Part shown: positions 43,851 through 53,890 of the stretch, in pieces
Layout of the letters: each line of letters begins with the position of its first letter
Numbering within the stretch: position 1 is the first letter of the stretch
From: Herbinix sp.
GTDB taxonomy: Bacteria > Bacillota > Clostridia > Lachnospirales > Lachnospiraceae
DNA length: 64,000 nucleotides
Assembly (NCBI GenBank): GCA_029256105.1
Contig: JAQSYO010000009.1
Span: 62,001-126,000 of the forward strand
Reading direction: 5' to 3'
Made by a program: the position numbers and the translations under genes
Notes under the pieces: model-generated
Told to the model about the DNA's origin: nothing
The model's database searches: none
What the model saw: only the letters and a program-made list of their open reading frames with translations

Positions 43851-45053
43851 ATGATAAACAGAGTATTGATATTAAGTTATTATAATCCTTGGATCAGTGG
43901 TGGTGGACACCGCCCGGTTTGTTTGCTTGAGCAGGAGCTTGCCAAAGGGAGAAATGTTCTTTTCTTATTTGAAAGTGATGCTGAGATGGATTTGATGATA
44001 AACTATGGTCTATTCAATGATAGGAATCTATTTCTTGCGAAACGAAATCCTGAAACTGGTGAATCAAGTCCCTGTAATGCTCAGGCGAAAGCGTTACTTG
44101 GAGAAGGCCTAAAGGATAATGAGCTGATTCTCTGCTGGAGTCCGGATTATGTCCGGTCACATAATCCAGTTAAAAGCTATATTCCTTTATTGAAGCTTTG
44201 TAAAGAAAATGATATCCCGCATGTATATGATCAAATGGATTATTGGGACGGATTTGCAGTAAAACCGTGGGGAGATAAGACAGAAAAGATTTATTTTAAT
44301 TATTCCGAAGAAAGCATTACAATCAGTAATTGGCTGGCCAAACATACAAAGACAGACAAAACATTACATGTAATACCTAATGGAGTGAAAAATCATTTTC
44401 TGGAACAAATTAGGTTAAAGGATAGTGATGATGTAGTACAACGAAATAATCAAGATAAGAAAATTATTCTGTATTCAGGAGCCATCTGGCCGGACTGGTT
44501 TGATTGGGACATTGTAAAATATATAGTCAATAAGCGACCGGAATATAATTTCGTTTTTGTCGGAGCATATAGTCCAACTTTAGATGAAGATGATGGTAGG
44601 CATGTCAATAGAATAATCAAAGAGTTATCTAAACTTGACAATGTAAGCTTTCTTGGGCAAGTACAGCATCATGAATTAATTCCGATTTTACAAAAAGCCC
44701 ACATTGGAATTATACCTTTTGTCGTAAATAAAGTTACGGAAGCATGTTCTCCGTTAAAATGTTTTGAGTACCTTTCCGCATACTTACCGGTTATATCAAC
44801 AAACCTTCCGGAAATTAAAGACTATCCAATGGTCACATTAGTTAATAATAAAGAAGCATTTTTAGAAGAACTAGATAAAATGCTTAGCTTGGAGATTACT
44901 TCTGACATTATAGATCAAATAGAGCATTTTTTAATAAAAAGTACCTGGAAGATGAGATCTGATGAATTTGATAAAGTTGCGATTAATGCTATTTATAAGT
45001 GTAAAAATCGTTTCAATTCATCTATTCAGGAAACAAGTTTAGTTAGTAACTGA
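43851..45053 (+). CDS. GT-B glycosyltransferase (GT4-like)
   Basis: The 400-aa protein has two Rossmann-like halves: N-terminal ILSYYNPWISGGGHRPVCLLEQ and C-terminal IILYSGAIWPDWFDWDIV, VSFLGQVQHHELIPILQKAHIGIIPF and EACSPLKCFEYLSAYLPVIST, the last being the donor-binding ExxSxKxxEYL region of GT4 enzymes. It likely builds the sugar core of the product. GGAGAG precedes the ATG. Confidence 0.88.
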   Translation: MINRVLILSYYNPWISGGGHRPVCLLEQELAKGRNVLFLFESDAEMDLMINYGLFNDRNLFLAKRNPETGESSPCNAQAKALLGEGLKDNELILCWSPDYVRSHNPVKSYIPLLKLCKENDIPHVYDQMDYWDGFAVKPWGDKTEKIYFNYSEESITISNWLAKHTKTDKTLHVIPNGVKNHFLEQIRLKDSDDVVQRNNQDKKIILYSGAIWPDWFDWDIVKYIVNKRPEYNFVFVGAYSPTLDEDDGRHVNRIIKELSKLDNVSFLGQVQHHELIPILQKAHIGIIPFVVNKVTEACSPLKCFEYLSAYLPVISTNLPEIKDYPMVTLVNNKEAFLEELDKMLSLEITSDIIDQIEHFLIKSTWKMRSDEFDKVAINAIYKCKNRFNSSIQETSLVSN

Positions 45054-45090
45054 ACATACCTCAAAATAAAATGAAATAGGAGAGAAAAGA

Positions 45091-46716
45091 ATGCTTTTAC
45101 TTGGCGTAAGTGGCGGACATGATGCTAATTGGTGTCTGTTTCAGGATGGGAAACTGATCGGGGCTTTTGAAAAAGAGAGATTTAGCAGAAACCGTCATGA
45201 TAGCGGATATGTCATGGATTTGGTTCAAATGAGCCTTAAAAAACAAGGGTTTGATTTAAAGGATGTGGAATTCATTGCAACAAGTGAGCACAATCATATA
45301 GGAACAGAGCCGGGCTTAGAACTTATAAATCAAAAATGCTATACACGCCCTGACGAATGGGTAGAACAATCAGTATTGCTAGAAGGAAGAAAGGTGCCAT
45401 GTATTTCTGTCCCGCATCATCTTTGTCATGCATCTTATGCATATTATACTAGTAATCATGAGGACTCGGCAGTTCTTACTTGGGATGGCGGGGGCGATTT
45501 CTATACGATAGACGCATACACATCGACAAGTGCTTCATTGTGGAAGAACGGAAAGCTTCAATGGATGGAGCGAATTGGAAATTGTGATATTGGCTCCTTG
45601 TGGCATATATATTCAAAGGTAATATTTAACAACCCATTTGCCGCAGGAAAATTAATGGGTCTGGCTGCGCTGGGACAACCTGATTTGTTAACGTCAATGT
45701 CTGATTATTCCATCCGTCCAACAAGAGGAATACTTAGTAATATTAGTGGTATTAAGAATTGTTGGCCGGATGAGGATTTGCCACCCTACAATCAAGTGAG
45801 TGGATGGGAAGATAAAAATGCACAAAATTTGGCATATGCTATTCAGGATATTACATGTACAGTAGGAATTGATTTAGCGGATGCATTATATGAGATATCT
45901 AAGGTTGATCACCTTGCTTTAAGCGGAGGAGTAGCACTTAACGGATACCTAAATACGGAGATAGTGAAAAGAACTAAATTCCGTAATGTTAGTGTTCCCC
46001 CCTCTGTTCATGATGGAGGATTATCTATCGGAGCCGCCATGTTTGTATTAAATCATATTCTGGGCTTAAAAACTGAAACTTTTACTACAAATGATTTGGT
46101 TTTTACCGGGATAGAATACCAACTTTCTGATTATGAAGAGGCATTGAACAATGATAGTATTGTTTATGAAAAATCAAATAAGGAGCAGAACATCAAAAAA
46201 GCAGTAGATGACATTACAAGTGGTAAAATCATTGCCTGGTATGAAGGCCGATCAGAACATGGACCACGTGCATTAGGCCATAGAAGTATAATCGCAAGTC
46301 CGGTATTTCCTGATATGAAGGAGCGCTTAAATAATACGATTAAATTCAGAGAACCGTTTCGCCCGATTGCCCCTGTCGTACTTGAAGATGATATTACATT
46401 TTGCACAGATGACATTACTACAAGTCCTTTTATGATGTTTATTGTAAATACAAAAGAAGAGTTTCGTAAAAGCTGTCCTTCTGCTATTCATATTGATGGT
46501 TCTGCAAGGGTTCAGACAGTTAACAGAGACAACCCCATGGGATTAATGCTTGAGGAATTGAAGCATCGCGGACAGATTCCTGTACTATTGAATACCTCCT
46601 TTAATGTTAATTCGCCGATTGTAGAAACCCCTTTTGAAGCAATAGATACGTTTTTGAGGGTGCCAATTGACACACTGTATCTTGATAATTACGTTGTGAA
46701 AAGGAGAGAACGGTGA
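45091..46716 (+). CDS. O-carbamoyltransferase (NodU/CmcH/TobZ family)
   Basis: The 541-aa protein transfers a carbamoyl group from carbamoyl phosphate, through carbamoyl-AMP, to a sugar or other hydroxyl. The Kae1-like N-terminal part starts LLLGVSGGHDANWCLFQDG and has the metal-site HHLCHASYAYY, TWDGGGDF and LSGGVALNGYLN. The YrdC-like C-terminal part has YEGRSEHGPRALGHRSI and LLNTSFNVNSPIVETP. Homologues decorate tobramycin, cephamycin, novobiocin and Nod factors. This strongly suggests a carbamoylated sugar in the final product. The next gene starts within its stop codon. Confidence 0.95.
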   Translation: MLLLGVSGGHDANWCLFQDGKLIGAFEKERFSRNRHDSGYVMDLVQMSLKKQGFDLKDVEFIATSEHNHIGTEPGLELINQKCYTRPDEWVEQSVLLEGRKVPCISVPHHLCHASYAYYTSNHEDSAVLTWDGGGDFYTIDAYTSTSASLWKNGKLQWMERIGNCDIGSLWHIYSKVIFNNPFAAGKLMGLAALGQPDLLTSMSDYSIRPTRGILSNISGIKNCWPDEDLPPYNQVSGWEDKNAQNLAYAIQDITCTVGIDLADALYEISKVDHLALSGGVALNGYLNTEIVKRTKFRNVSVPPSVHDGGLSIGAAMFVLNHILGLKTETFTTNDLVFTGIEYQLSDYEEALNNDSIVYEKSNKEQNIKKAVDDITSGKIIAWYEGRSEHGPRALGHRSIIASPVFPDMKERLNNTIKFREPFRPIAPVVLEDDITFCTDDITTSPFMMFIVNTKEEFRKSCPSAIHIDGSARVQTVNRDNPMGLMLEELKHRGQIPVLLNTSFNVNSPIVETPFEAIDTFLRVPIDTLYLDNYVVKRRER

Positions 46717-47666
46717 TTAACAAACAGATAATTGTAATTATACCTATGTATAATGCTTTGAAAACAATTGATCTTGCGATAGAAAGTGTATTAAATCAAA
46801 AGTTGATAGACATTAAGGTTATTATAATTGATCACGGTTCCGAAGATGGAGGTTATGAACATGTAAAAGAAAAATATCATGCAGTGAATAATCTTCTTTT
46901 ACATAGGTTAGACAGAACAGTAAATGAACGACGTTCTGCCTCGCGCCCTCTTAATACGGGATTCCGCTTAGCACTCGACCTGGTAGATTGGAATTTATCA
47001 GACCAAACCTATTTAATACGGCTTGATGCAGACGATGTTTTCTTTTCTGACGATGCTTTGGCAAATATTTTCCGGACGTGGAAACCTTCTGTCAAATTTT
47101 TGAATGGTCAGATCATTATGTATAATAATGATACGAAAAAAGCAAGTAGTTATTCTCCTAAGAGTCATATCAATAATATAAATGCTCTTTTAATAGGAGG
47201 AGCCTATGCAATGGCTCACCATGCATCCCTAATCAGTCCTATTTTAGTGAAAACTCTTTTTGAAAGAGATGGGTATTGCTACATGGAGAACACGGGGTAC
47301 GGAGAGGATTTGGATTTTTCCTTACGGTTATTAAAACTATGTGACGAATCAGAATTTGTGATGTGCTTTGAGTCTGTCATTATTAAGAAGCTTGATGGAG
47401 ACAGTATCAGTAATGGGATAGGCCTTAAAGATGTCATTGCTGATCATTTAAGGATTTTTCGTAAGCATACATCATTATCCAGGAGTTTATTGCTTAAAAT
47501 TATCATATGGTTTCTATTTAGGTCATTGGGTCGGTTTGGAAATTTTATTAATAGCCGACGAAAACCTCCGGCATATCAATACGCCGAAATTAAAGATTAT
47601 CCATATGATGAGGTAATGTTAAGGTACAAGATGATTTTAAATTATAGGGGTAAATCAAATGAATAA
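46713..47666 (+). CDS. GT2-family glycosyltransferase (plus arm)
   Basis: The 317-aa protein has a GT-A family 2 domain: VIIPMYNALKTIDLAIESVLNQ, IDHGSEDGG and the metal motif RLDADDVFF, with ENTGYGEDLDFSLRLL as the acceptor/base region. Residues 245-265 are hydrophobic and may touch the membrane. It starts with GTG overlapping the carbamoyltransferase stop by 4 bases, and it overlaps the next gene by 8 bases, so the three are translationally coupled. Confidence 0.88.
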   Translation: MINKQIIVIIPMYNALKTIDLAIESVLNQKLIDIKVIIIDHGSEDGGYEHVKEKYHAVNNLLLHRLDRTVNERRSASRPLNTGFRLALDLVDWNLSDQTYLIRLDADDVFFSDDALANIFRTWKPSVKFLNGQIIMYNNDTKKASSYSPKSHINNINALLIGGAYAMAHHASLISPILVKTLFERDGYCYMENTGYGEDLDFSLRLLKLCDESEFVMCFESVIIKKLDGDSISNGIGLKDVIADHLRIFRKHTSLSRSLLLKIIIWFLFRSLGRFGNFINSRRKPPAYQYAEIKDYPYDEVMLRYKMILNYRGKSNE

Positions 47667-48888
47667 AATAGAAGGAAAAGCAGATGAGATTATTAATTAC
47701 ATATACAGCAGATTAACAGCTGTTTCAGACATCAGCCGCAATGGTTTTTTAGGTTATGAACGCTTCCTAATATTCGATAAAGCTATATGGTTGGATCGTT
47801 TTATAAATAATTTACCATTTCCTCCAATACAGATTGATTTTCAGATGAGCAGTATATGTAATCTTAATTGCAGGTGGTGCGTGGGAAAATATATTGCTCA
47901 GGAAAATGGTATGGAACGGCTTTCTAATACATTGGATAAAGCAGTTGTCAAGAAGATCGTCGAATATATTCAAGATTTGTCTGTGGACGACCTGTCTGTT
48001 GATACAGTTCTATTTTCGGGATTAACTGGAGAACCATTGTTAAATAAGGAGCATTTATTTCAAACGATAGAATTATTAAATAATACAGGTATCCGTATGG
48101 GTATATTTACCAATGGTATCAACATGGGATCGGATACTTGGGATATGCTTTTGAAGCTTGATTCGGTTCATATCAGCCTCGATGGAGGTCCGAGATCATG
48201 GAAGAATATTAAGAGGCCTATTGATAACCAAAAGGTTAACCAGTATGAAGCGTTGATTGATAATATTACAGGTGTTTCTCAAAGAAAAAAGCAGTTAGGT
48301 AGTCATACAGAAATAAATATTGGTTATACGGTCACTCTGGATAACTATGAAGAAATGGCAGAGGTTGTTGGAAAGATGAGTGAATTGAATTTAAATTCGA
48401 TTTGTCTCAAGCATGATATAACTGGAGCTGATTTTACAGGTAATAAACAAGACAGTGAGAGAATGTTAAAAAGTATTATGGAATGTAAAATGAATTATGA
48501 TAATCCATCAGGATTCAGAGTTTTTGTAATGCATGAAACGGAGCCGACAGAAGAAATCTCCTCATGGACATGTAAGAACGGTTGCTATTATCGTTGGTTC
48601 TTCTGCTCAATAGGGTCAGACGGATATTTATATCCTTGTGATTATCAAACCTTAAAGGAAGCGCCGAAATTTGGCAACTTAAGAGAGGTCAGCTTAGCAG
48701 AAGCCATTGACAATAAGCATAGTAATTGGGAGCGGCTTGTTACAAATAACAAGAAATTTAAAAATGTCTGCCCGCCGTTCGCAAACAAAATCAACGTATT
48801 TATGCAAGAGCTGGTTGAATTAAAAAAAGCATATGGGTCTGAAGCGGTTTATGAAGCAATCCAGCGAATTAGATGTACATACAGTTAG
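47659..48888 (+). CDS. Radical SAM/SPASM protein (first)
   Basis: The 409-aa protein has the cluster motif CNLNCRWC (C67, C71, C74), FSGLTGEPLLN (GGE-like) and SLDGGPRSW, and a C-terminal SPASM region with CKNGCYYRWFFCSIGSDGYLYPCDYQT and a later C for auxiliary Fe-S clusters. SPASM enzymes act on peptides, carrier-bound or sugar substrates; BtrN of butirosin is a sugar-alcohol dehydrogenase of the related twitch type. Here it could oxidise a sugar hydroxyl or modify an acyl chain. Confidence 0.87.
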   Translation: MNKIEGKADEIINYIYSRLTAVSDISRNGFLGYERFLIFDKAIWLDRFINNLPFPPIQIDFQMSSICNLNCRWCVGKYIAQENGMERLSNTLDKAVVKKIVEYIQDLSVDDLSVDTVLFSGLTGEPLLNKEHLFQTIELLNNTGIRMGIFTNGINMGSDTWDMLLKLDSVHISLDGGPRSWKNIKRPIDNQKVNQYEALIDNITGVSQRKKQLGSHTEINIGYTVTLDNYEEMAEVVGKMSELNLNSICLKHDITGADFTGNKQDSERMLKSIMECKMNYDNPSGFRVFVMHETEPTEEISSWTCKNGCYYRWFFCSIGSDGYLYPCDYQTLKEAPKFGNLREVSLAEAIDNKHSNWERLVTNNKKFKNVCPPFANKINVFMQELVELKKAYGSEAVYEAIQRIRCTYS

Positions 48889-48897
48889 GGAGAGAAT

Positions 48898-50517
48898 ATG
48901 AAAGCCAATAAACCTTTTGCGGTAACAGTAAAGCCATTTTATATAACATATATGAAAGGATATAAATTAGTCGGTGATTTATACATTCCCAAAACTGATT
49001 ATCCTTTGCCTGTGATATTAATGAGGACACCGTATGGAAAAAAGAGCTTCAACTCATTATTTGACGCAGTTGAAGTTGCAAGAATGGGTTTTGTTGTTGT
49101 AGTTCAACATGTTCGCGGTAGATATGAGTCTGATGGTATTTTTGATCCCTTTCTTAACGAAAAATCGGACAGCTTGCTCACTGTGCAGTGGTTGCGTAAG
49201 CAGCCCTGGTGTAACGGACAAATTTATTCAATCGGAGTGTCTTATGAAGGCTTCACAGCTATGATGTGCAGCTTTGACCCGAAACTAAATGCTTTTGCCT
49301 CGATAGCATCAGTTTCGGATATACGAAATCAATGGTTTTTTGAAGGAGGCACCATACGCCAGGCTTTTGTTCAGGCATGGTCACATAGCTTTGCATACAC
49401 CGATACTAATCGGCTAAGCTCTGAACAAAAGAAGGAAATTCAATATCTGGCAAATGATTTAACTGAATTATATAAGCTTACTATGGAAGAGTTTCCGGCA
49501 GGTAAATATCTGCCATATTATTCTTCATGGATCGATGCAAAGAATGCTTCTTATTGGGATGAAGTGGAAAGCTGTACCACGGTAAATCTGAATGATACGA
49601 ATGGATATTATGTTGGCGGATGGTATGATATTTTTTGTGAAGGTACGATTTGTGATTATCAGAAGGCAGTCGTGAATACGAACAAAGCGCAGCGTCTGGT
49701 AATTGGTCCCTGGAGTCATAATGACCTGTACTCTCCACTTGTTGGCGAAGTTGATTTTGGAATTTATTCTTTAAAAGACGTAGATCAATATGATATTATT
49801 CGTTGGTTCTCGGGTATTATGAAAAATGAACAGGTGCAGACCGGTGTTAGCATATTTGTAATGGGAACCAATAAATGGATTAATATGAAAGATTGGCCAC
49901 CTGGATATTCTAAAAAAAGAATGTATTTTTCATCAATAAAAGGTGCTAGTTCCCTCTATGGTGACGGATGTTTGACTTGGGAAGCTGTTTCTGAGCCTGG
50001 ATCAGATAGTTTCATACATGACAAAGATAATCCTGTTCCCAGTTTAGGTGGCAGATGTTTGGATGCGTCTACTTCATCAGCTGGTAGGGGCGGACCATTT
50101 AACCAAAAGCAGTTGGAATTGCGTGAGGATGTCCTCCTTTATACTTCAGAAGCATTAAAAACGGAATTGACAATAATGGGATTAGTTGCTAGCAAATTGA
50201 GTGTATTATCATCTTGCGATGAGACTGCTTTCCATATTAAGCTTGTTGATGTGTTTCCAGACGGCCGGGACATTAATATATTGGATTCCTGTATCGTTAC
50301 GAAACAGAAAAAAAATATTATGTATGAGATACAGATTAATCTAGGCTCAACAGCGTATACATTTCTTGCAGAACATCGCATTCGCTGTATTATCTCGTCC
50401 TCCAGCTTTCCTCGAATCAGTATTAATAGTGATTTATTGAATTCAAAGGTAAGACAAGTTGTTTATTGGGGCGGTAATATATCTTCATGGGTTGAACTTC
50501 CGATTGTTTTTATATAA
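48898..50517 (+). CDS. CocE/NonD-family (X-Pro dipeptidyl peptidase-like) hydrolase
   Basis: The 539-aa protein is an alpha/beta hydrolase of the CocE/PepX type with nucleophile Ser115 in GVSYEG, RTPYGKKSF, VQHVRGRYESDG and IGPWSHND (His region), followed by a C-terminal jelly-roll. Such enzymes cleave acyl or aminoacyl groups. There is no signal peptide, so it acts inside the cell. It could remove a protecting group from an intermediate, in the way BtrG removes gamma-glutamyl in butirosin, though BtrG belongs to another family. Confidence 0.87.
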   Translation: MKANKPFAVTVKPFYITYMKGYKLVGDLYIPKTDYPLPVILMRTPYGKKSFNSLFDAVEVARMGFVVVVQHVRGRYESDGIFDPFLNEKSDSLLTVQWLRKQPWCNGQIYSIGVSYEGFTAMMCSFDPKLNAFASIASVSDIRNQWFFEGGTIRQAFVQAWSHSFAYTDTNRLSSEQKKEIQYLANDLTELYKLTMEEFPAGKYLPYYSSWIDAKNASYWDEVESCTTVNLNDTNGYYVGGWYDIFCEGTICDYQKAVVNTNKAQRLVIGPWSHNDLYSPLVGEVDFGIYSLKDVDQYDIIRWFSGIMKNEQVQTGVSIFVMGTNKWINMKDWPPGYSKKRMYFSSIKGASSLYGDGCLTWEAVSEPGSDSFIHDKDNPVPSLGGRCLDASTSSAGRGGPFNQKQLELREDVLLYTSEALKTELTIMGLVASKLSVLSSCDETAFHIKLVDVFPDGRDINILDSCIVTKQKKNIMYEIQINLGSTAYTFLAEHRIRCIISSSSFPRISINSDLLNSKVRQVVYWGGNISSWVELPIVFI

Positions 50518-50550
50518 AATAAGAGTATAAAATATTGGGAGGTACATGTT

Positions 50551-51510
50551 ATGGAATTACCGATTGAATTACGAATAGCAATTGAGGAGCAGCTAATAGG
50601 CACGAATTATGCAACGCTTAAGCAAGATACTCAAACACTCAGCAAAAATTATCGCACAGAAAGCGGACAGGGAAAACGACTTCTTACCAAAGATGATGAG
50701 GCAATTGCGTATTCGGTAGTAAGAATGCCGGCGACATATGGCGCTGTACACAAAGCATTAGAATATACCTTGGATTTTGTTGATTGTAAAATTGAAACAC
50801 TACTTGATATTGGTGCCGGAACAGGGGCAGCGTCTTGGGCTGCCAATTCACTTATTGATTTAGACAGTATTATCTGCCTTGAACGAGAAAATGCAATGTT
50901 ACAGATTGGTCAGAAAATGATGAAAAATGGCTCGCGCATATTAAATAATTCAAAATGGATAAAGCATGATTTGGTAAGGGATACAATAACAGAAAAAGCA
51001 GATTTGATAATAGCATCATACGTTTTAAATGAGTTAGATGATGATAACAGAATCAAAGCAGTTGATCAGATATGGGAGGCAACCAGCAAAATAGCGGTGA
51101 TTGTTGAGCCGGGAACACCTACCGCATTCAGTCAACTAAAAAAGGTGAGAGAATATCTGTTAAGCAAAGGTGCACATATGATTGCTCCATGTCCTCATGA
51201 AGAAAGCTGTCTGCTACCACAGAATGATTGGTGCCACTTTTCCTGTAGAATACAGCGAAGCAAGCTACATCGCCAGCTAAAGGAAGGTGATGCTCCCTAT
51301 GAGGATGAGAAATTTATGTATATTGCAGTTTCACGAGAGCAATATCGTAATGCCGAAGCACGTATTCTAAGACATCCGATTGTTGATAAAGGGAGAATTA
51401 CTTTGGATGTATGCAAAGAAGACAAAATAGAAAAGATGATGATTACAAAGAAGCATGAGTTATATAAGGAGGCTCGTAAAGCCCAGTGGGGAGATTCGAT
51501 TGGAGGGTGA
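50551..51510 (+). CDS. Rsm22-like SAM-dependent methyltransferase
   Basis: The 319-aa protein has the SAM motif LLDIGAGTGAASWAA (I at 86-92), SYVLNEL and VEPGTP, then the Rsm22-type cysteine block CPHEESC...WCHFSC (C214, C220, C228, C232), which in this family is linked to an iron-sulfur or metal site. Rsm22 relatives associate with the small ribosomal subunit. In an antibiotic-like cluster this may be a resistance rRNA methyltransferase, or it may methylate the product. GGGAGG precedes the ATG. A housekeeping copy elsewhere is possible. Confidence 0.8.
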   Translation: MELPIELRIAIEEQLIGTNYATLKQDTQTLSKNYRTESGQGKRLLTKDDEAIAYSVVRMPATYGAVHKALEYTLDFVDCKIETLLDIGAGTGAASWAANSLIDLDSIICLERENAMLQIGQKMMKNGSRILNNSKWIKHDLVRDTITEKADLIIASYVLNELDDDNRIKAVDQIWEATSKIAVIVEPGTPTAFSQLKKVREYLLSKGAHMIAPCPHEESCLLPQNDWCHFSCRIQRSKLHRQLKEGDAPYEDEKFMYIAVSREQYRNAEARILRHPIVDKGRITLDVCKEDKIEKMMITKKHELYKEARKAQWGDSIGG

Positions 51511-51515
51511 TAAGG

Positions 51516-52745
51516 ATGGATCAGACAATAAAAAGTTCAATGGTAAATTTGTTGAATTATGTGAAGGAAAATGTATCGTTTTACAATAAGATATTACAAA
51601 ATATAGATGTGGATAATTCAGTTGAAAGTGTTTATGAAGCCCTGCCATATATGACAAAAGCTATGATGAGAGATTCTGGTGAACATATCAATCAGTCAAT
51701 CAATGAGACGAATGCTGAGCTTGTTGTAAAGCTTACTGGAGGGACTACCGGTGAACCCTGGAACATTACAAAGACTCAAGGTGAATCAACCAGTTATTTT
51801 TGTATGTTGTGGAAATCTAGACTTCAGTTTGGGATAAAGCCTGGAGACCATTTTTACCAATTTGGTGGATATGGTGATATTGATGGTGAATATACAACTC
51901 AGCAAGTAATTGTAGTAACTCCATATACGGAATTATCAATGTTTCATTTGAATAATGAGGTTTTAGATAGATATATTGAACTAATTCAACAAGGAAATGG
52001 TAACTGGTTTTTTGCAAATCCGTCCGCATTATATATATTGGCTTTACGAATGAAGGATAGAGGTATCAAAGGAATAGGGAAAATTAAATATGTAGAATTG
52101 ACTGGAGAAAGGGTATATGACTATCAGGAAGAATTGATAAAAGAAGTGTTTAATTGTCCTGTGAGTATCATGTACGGATCTCGTGAGATTACAACAATTT
52201 CTCATAGATGCAAATATGGTAGTCATCATATTTTACCTCACTTATATATTGAGACGATAGATAATGAGGAAAAGGTTATTGATTATCAGAATGATAAACA
52301 GCTTGGAGAGGTAGTGATTACCTCATTTATTGATAAATACATGCCTTTTATTAAATATAAAACAGGTGATTATGCTGTGATTCAGAGAAAGGATGATTGT
52401 CCATGCGGCAGAAAAGGCTTAGTATTTGAACAATTGCTTGGTAGAGTCCCCGCATATGCGGAAGTGGATGGAAATAAAATAAATATGGAGATTACGTATT
52501 ACTTAATGGAAAAATTCAATCGAACCTATGGTTCTGGAATAAGACAATTCCAGGCGATATTCAAAAAACCAAATATTTTTCGTTTCCGCATAGTTGTCGA
52601 ATCGCCAGATATATGCGAAATGGTCTGCCAATTTTATGATAAAGAATTAAAAGCGGTAATTCCAAATATAAAGGTTGAAGTTGAGTTTGTAGATATCATT
52701 GAACGTTCAAAACGTAAATTGAATCCATTTATTATTGAGGATTAA
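51516..52745 (+). CDS. PaaK/CapK-like adenylate-forming ligase
   Basis: The 409-aa protein resembles phenylacetate-CoA ligase. It has KLTGGTTGEPW as P-loop, SIMYGSREITTI, a metal-type cluster CPCGRKG and the hinge EQLLGRVPAY. Family members activate an aryl or other acid as adenylate and pass it to CoA or a carrier. GGAGGG lies 8 bases before the ATG at 51516, only 5 bases after the previous stop. It is the second activating enzyme of the cluster and may serve the second carrier protein at 60906. Confidence 0.85.
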   Translation: MDQTIKSSMVNLLNYVKENVSFYNKILQNIDVDNSVESVYEALPYMTKAMMRDSGEHINQSINETNAELVVKLTGGTTGEPWNITKTQGESTSYFCMLWKSRLQFGIKPGDHFYQFGGYGDIDGEYTTQQVIVVTPYTELSMFHLNNEVLDRYIELIQQGNGNWFFANPSALYILALRMKDRGIKGIGKIKYVELTGERVYDYQEELIKEVFNCPVSIMYGSREITTISHRCKYGSHHILPHLYIETIDNEEKVIDYQNDKQLGEVVITSFIDKYMPFIKYKTGDYAVIQRKDDCPCGRKGLVFEQLLGRVPAYAEVDGNKINMEITYYLMEKFNRTYGSGIRQFQAIFKKPNIFRFRIVVESPDICEMVCQFYDKELKAVIPNIKVEVEFVDIIERSKRKLNPFIIED

Positions 52746-52844
52746 TGATTAATAGAATTAAATAGATCTATTTTACTGGTCATATACATATTCAAAGGAT
52801 TTGAAAGTAAATATACAAAGAATGCACAGGAGTGGGAGTGGGAA

Positions 52845-53840
52845 ATGTTGAAAGAAAATAGGATATCCTTGCCTGAAATAATAAATGTAGAAATAATGAC
52901 AAAATGTAATTTGAAATGTCGTCATTGCAAATTACAACACGAAGATATTAGAACACAGAAGAATCTTATGCCATTAGATAGGTTTAGTAACTACATGTCA
53001 AGAATGGAAGTTATAGTGAAGAATGCTTCTGAGTTTATGTTCTCAAGTGTTGAACCTTTACTTCATCCTCAGTTATTCGAAATGATGGATATTGTTTCAA
53101 AAATCAATCCTGGTATGTCGTTTCCTATACAGACAAATGGAATGTTTTTAACGGAATCCATCATAGAATCCATGAAAAGCAGAAATATTCCTTGGGCATC
53201 CGTTGCATTAGATGGATACAATCAAAGTTCTGTTGAATACTTTAAAGTGGGTTCGGATTTTAATTTGATAATCAGTAATATTGAGAAGCTGCGTTTAGGA
53301 ATGCCGGAGGATTTTGTAATCAGGACTGTATTTGTATCACACCAGGGAAATATTAAAAAATTGCCGGAATATGTGAGGTTTTGTAAAAAAATAGGAGTTG
53401 ATGCTGTCGACATTAACGGGTTATTATGCTTTAACAAAGAGTTGGTAAGTGACACATTATATTCATATGATGGAAATGAAGAGGCGGAGAAGATATTTGC
53501 CGAGGCAAAAGAAATAGCCAAAAGTGAAGGAATACAATTTCAATATCCAGAGTTGATTCCAAAGATAATGGGATGTGAGTGGAAAAAGATATTTTCAGTT
53601 GATGAGGACGGAAATGTGGCTCCTTGTGTTATGCTCTCAAAACAACATCCATTTTATTTCCTGAACTCTTATACCGCGGGAAGTCAAGTACTTTTCGGCA
53701 ATATATTTGAGCGCGAGCCGATAGAAATATGGATGGATGCAGATTATGTAGAATTTCGTAAGAGGCTTGATTCAATACATATGCCGAAGCAGTGCCTTTT
53801 ATGTGCCGAGGGACATGGTGTAGTCTGTTCCAACAGATAA
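52845..53840 (+). CDS. Radical SAM/SPASM protein (second)
   Basis: The 331-aa protein has CNLKCRHC (C21, C25, C28), SSVEPLLHP in place of GGEP, SVALDGYN and a C-terminal SPASM-like region: GCEW...GNVAPCVML...CLLCAEGHGVVC. It lies between the PaaK-like ligase and the ABC exporter genes. Function is unknown; oxidation or C-C bond formation on a carrier- or sugar-bound substrate are possibilities. Confidence 0.87.
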   Translation: MLKENRISLPEIINVEIMTKCNLKCRHCKLQHEDIRTQKNLMPLDRFSNYMSRMEVIVKNASEFMFSSVEPLLHPQLFEMMDIVSKINPGMSFPIQTNGMFLTESIIESMKSRNIPWASVALDGYNQSSVEYFKVGSDFNLIISNIEKLRLGMPEDFVIRTVFVSHQGNIKKLPEYVRFCKKIGVDAVDINGLLCFNKELVSDTLYSYDGNEEAEKIFAEAKEIAKSEGIQFQYPELIPKIMGCEWKKIFSVDEDGNVAPCVMLSKQHPFYFLNSYTAGSQVLFGNIFEREPIEIWMDADYVEFRKRLDSIHMPKQCLLCAEGHGVVCSNR

Positions 53841-53890
53841 TGATAAACATATATCGTAAATGCTGTATTGTAAAGAAAGAGAGTATTCAT

